Source: an uncultured bacterium (GTDB lineage Bacteria > Planctomycetota > DG-23 > SLPQ01). From it: DNA of 6,169 bases. How positions within the stretch are numbered: position 1 is the first letter of the stretch; each line of letters begins with the position of its first letter. This document shows, piece after piece, positions 5,717-6,169 of this stretch. The stretch covers positions 1 through 6,169 of the forward strand of contig CALMGO010000064.1 in assembly GCA_937863625.1 (NCBI GenBank). The letters are read 5' to 3'. Under the pieces are notes generated by a model. It ran no database searches. It was not told the origin of the DNA and saw nothing but the letters and a program-made list of their open reading frames with translations. Both the position numbers and the translations under genes were made by a program.

Positions 5717-5753
5717 GGCCTGCAGTTTACCCGCCTTTGGCGGGCCTGCAGCC
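5717..5753. repeat. Nested inverted repeat with CCCGCC/GGCGGG core
   Basis: CCCGCC (5730-5735) and GGCGGG (5739-5744) form a six-pair stem with a TTT loop. They are enclosed by CTGCAG at 5720-5725 and 5746-5751, which also pair, and by outer GG/CC. The 5' side carries an extra TTTA, so the stem has an asymmetric internal loop. The downstream CTCTTTTCC gives a short T tract (5755-5758), so a rho-independent terminator for the tRNA transcript is possible. Confidence 0.6.
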
Positions 5754-5775
5754 TCTTTTCCTGACTGCTCCTTTA

Positions 5776-5784
5776 TGCTATACT
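5776..5784 (+). promoter_or_regulatory. Extended -10 promoter for the 47-codon ORF
   Basis: TGC followed by TATACT (5779-5784) is an extended -10 element with five of six matches in the hexamer. No good -35 box stands 16-18 bases upstream, which is common for extended -10 promoters. Normal spacing puts transcription start at 5791, the A of the ORF's ATG. Confidence 0.5.
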
Positions 5785-5790
5785 CCCTCT

Positions 5791-5934
5791 ATGCCCAAAA
5801 AACCAAAACCCGCTCGACCCCGCAGCCCGCTGCCTCCCAAAACCGGCGGCCCGCATAAGAGCCCCCGTGATTACGACCGCCGCAAATGGAAAAACGACCT
5901 CCCCGACGAAAACGCCGACCCCAAATCCACCTGA
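5791..5934 (+). CDS. Small basic, proline-rich hypothetical protein, 47 residues
   Basis: I do not recognise this protein. It begins MPKKPKPARPRSPLPPK: the first half is rich in Lys, Arg and Pro and contains no hydrophobic stretch. The second half (about 25-47) has RDYDRRKWKNDLPDE and ends acidic and polar. It is likely cytoplasmic, disordered, and could bind nucleic acid or ribosomes by charge alone. No Shine-Dalgarno site precedes the ATG, but an extended -10 element places the predicted mRNA start on the ATG itself, arguing for a leaderless gene. A longer in-frame version from 5653 would translate the intergenic palindromes and is not credible. Composition-driven chance ORF remains a real alternative. 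Confidence 0.5.
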   Translation: MPKKPKPARPRSPLPPKTGGPHKSPRDYDRRKWKNDLPDENADPKST

Positions 5935-6008
5935 GTTCCTTGCGCCATTTAGTGACATTTGCACAATGCCACCCATGGTGTCGTTCCCGTAATCTCCCGG
6001 AGGTTGCC

Positions 6009-6169
6009 ATGAAGCCCAAACCGGTTCTCGTAGTCATCGGCGCAGCCAGCATCACCTTTACCCCGAAACTCCTTCGCGACATGGTCCATCATCCCGCGCT
6101 CGGCGGCTCGACCATTCGCCTTGTCGACATCGACGAAGAAAACCTCCGCGTCATGGCCCGCATCGCCGA
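6009..6169 (+). CDS. Glycoside hydrolase family 4 protein, N-terminal fragment (cut by window edge)
   Basis: GH4 enzymes (alpha-galactosidases, 6-phospho-glucosidases, alpha-glucuronidases) cleave glycosides by an NAD- and metal-dependent redox mechanism. The 53 visible complete codons form the start of their Rossmann fold: a basic leader, then VLVVIGAASITFTPKLLRDM (6-25), matching the family pattern of a nucleotide-binding G-x-x-S loop followed by the F-T helix. The segment STIRLVDIDEENLRVM (34-49) has the acidic end of strand beta-2 (D40, D42) that holds the adenosine ribose. The second Gly often seen in the loop is Ala (G11-A-A-S14). GGAGG (5999-6003) lies five bases before the ATG, fixing the start. 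Substrate cannot be judged because the metal-binding and specificity residues lie beyond the window. Confidence 0.85.
   Translation, partial: MKPKPVLVVIGAASITFTPKLLRDMVHHPALGGSTIRLVDIDEENLRVMARIA

Noticed and set aside
5653..5790. In-frame N-terminal extension of the 47-codon ORF starting at 5653
   Set aside because: It would translate the intergenic inverted repeats, has no ribosome site, and the promoter-like extended -10 element lies within it.
5935..5967. TTGCGC with CACAAT 16 bases later as a promoter for the GH4 gene
   Set aside because: Only three and four of six matches; too weak to call without transcript data.

Overview
This is a bacterial chromosomal segment, GC-rich by eye, made almost entirely of housekeeping genes. 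It carries the conserved cluster tadA / SRP RNA / dnaX / ybaB / recR, here extended by rpoN (sigma-54). The same core order (tadA, scr, dnaX, ybaB, recR) is known from Bacillus, but in this window tadA is divergent. The SRP RNA is the large, Alu-domain type, unlike the short 4.5S RNA of Proteobacteria. Together with sigma-54 and a small putative lipoprotein, this suggests a Gram-negative-type bacterium outside the Proteobacteria, perhaps a Planctomycetes-like or other poorly sampled phylum. The phylum is inference; no single marker here settles it.

Minus strand, right to left: a sigma-70-like promoter (4824-4852) precedes the SRP RNA (4532-4800). The RNA ends 27 bases before dnaX (4504-2906) with no terminator between. 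Then come ybaB (2903-2574), recR (2567-1959) and rpoN (1940-525), with gaps of 2, 6 and 18 bases. These four genes look like one operon, probably co-transcribed with the SRP RNA. Behind rpoN is a 66-residue putative lipoprotein (416-216) with its own promoter and Shine-Dalgarno site, closed by a rho-independent terminator (about 151-187).

Plus strand: a promoter at 4946-4973 drives tadA (4986-5477) with almost no 5' leader. A hairpin follows, then tRNA-Ser(CGA) (5534-5624) with encoded CCA, then a run of three intergenic inverted repeats (5665-5753). Next is a likely leaderless 47-codon ORF (5791-5934), and finally the first 53 codons of a glycoside hydrolase family 4 protein cut by the window edge.

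Functionally the main cluster joins protein targeting (SRP RNA), the replication clamp loader (DnaX), recombinational repair (RecR with the nucleoid-associated YbaB) and transcription (RpoN); tadA and tRNA-Ser belong to decoding. I see no mobile element, CRISPR array or defence system.

The most interesting signal is inside dnaX. A canonical -1 slippery heptamer, C CCT TTT, lies just after the AAA+/oligomerisation part. It is followed at once by TGA in the -1 frame and by a GC-rich hairpin after a 5-base spacer, with purine-rich Shine-Dalgarno-like bases upstream. This is the layout of the E. coli gamma/tau frameshift signal, but with a non-A-type slippery sequence.
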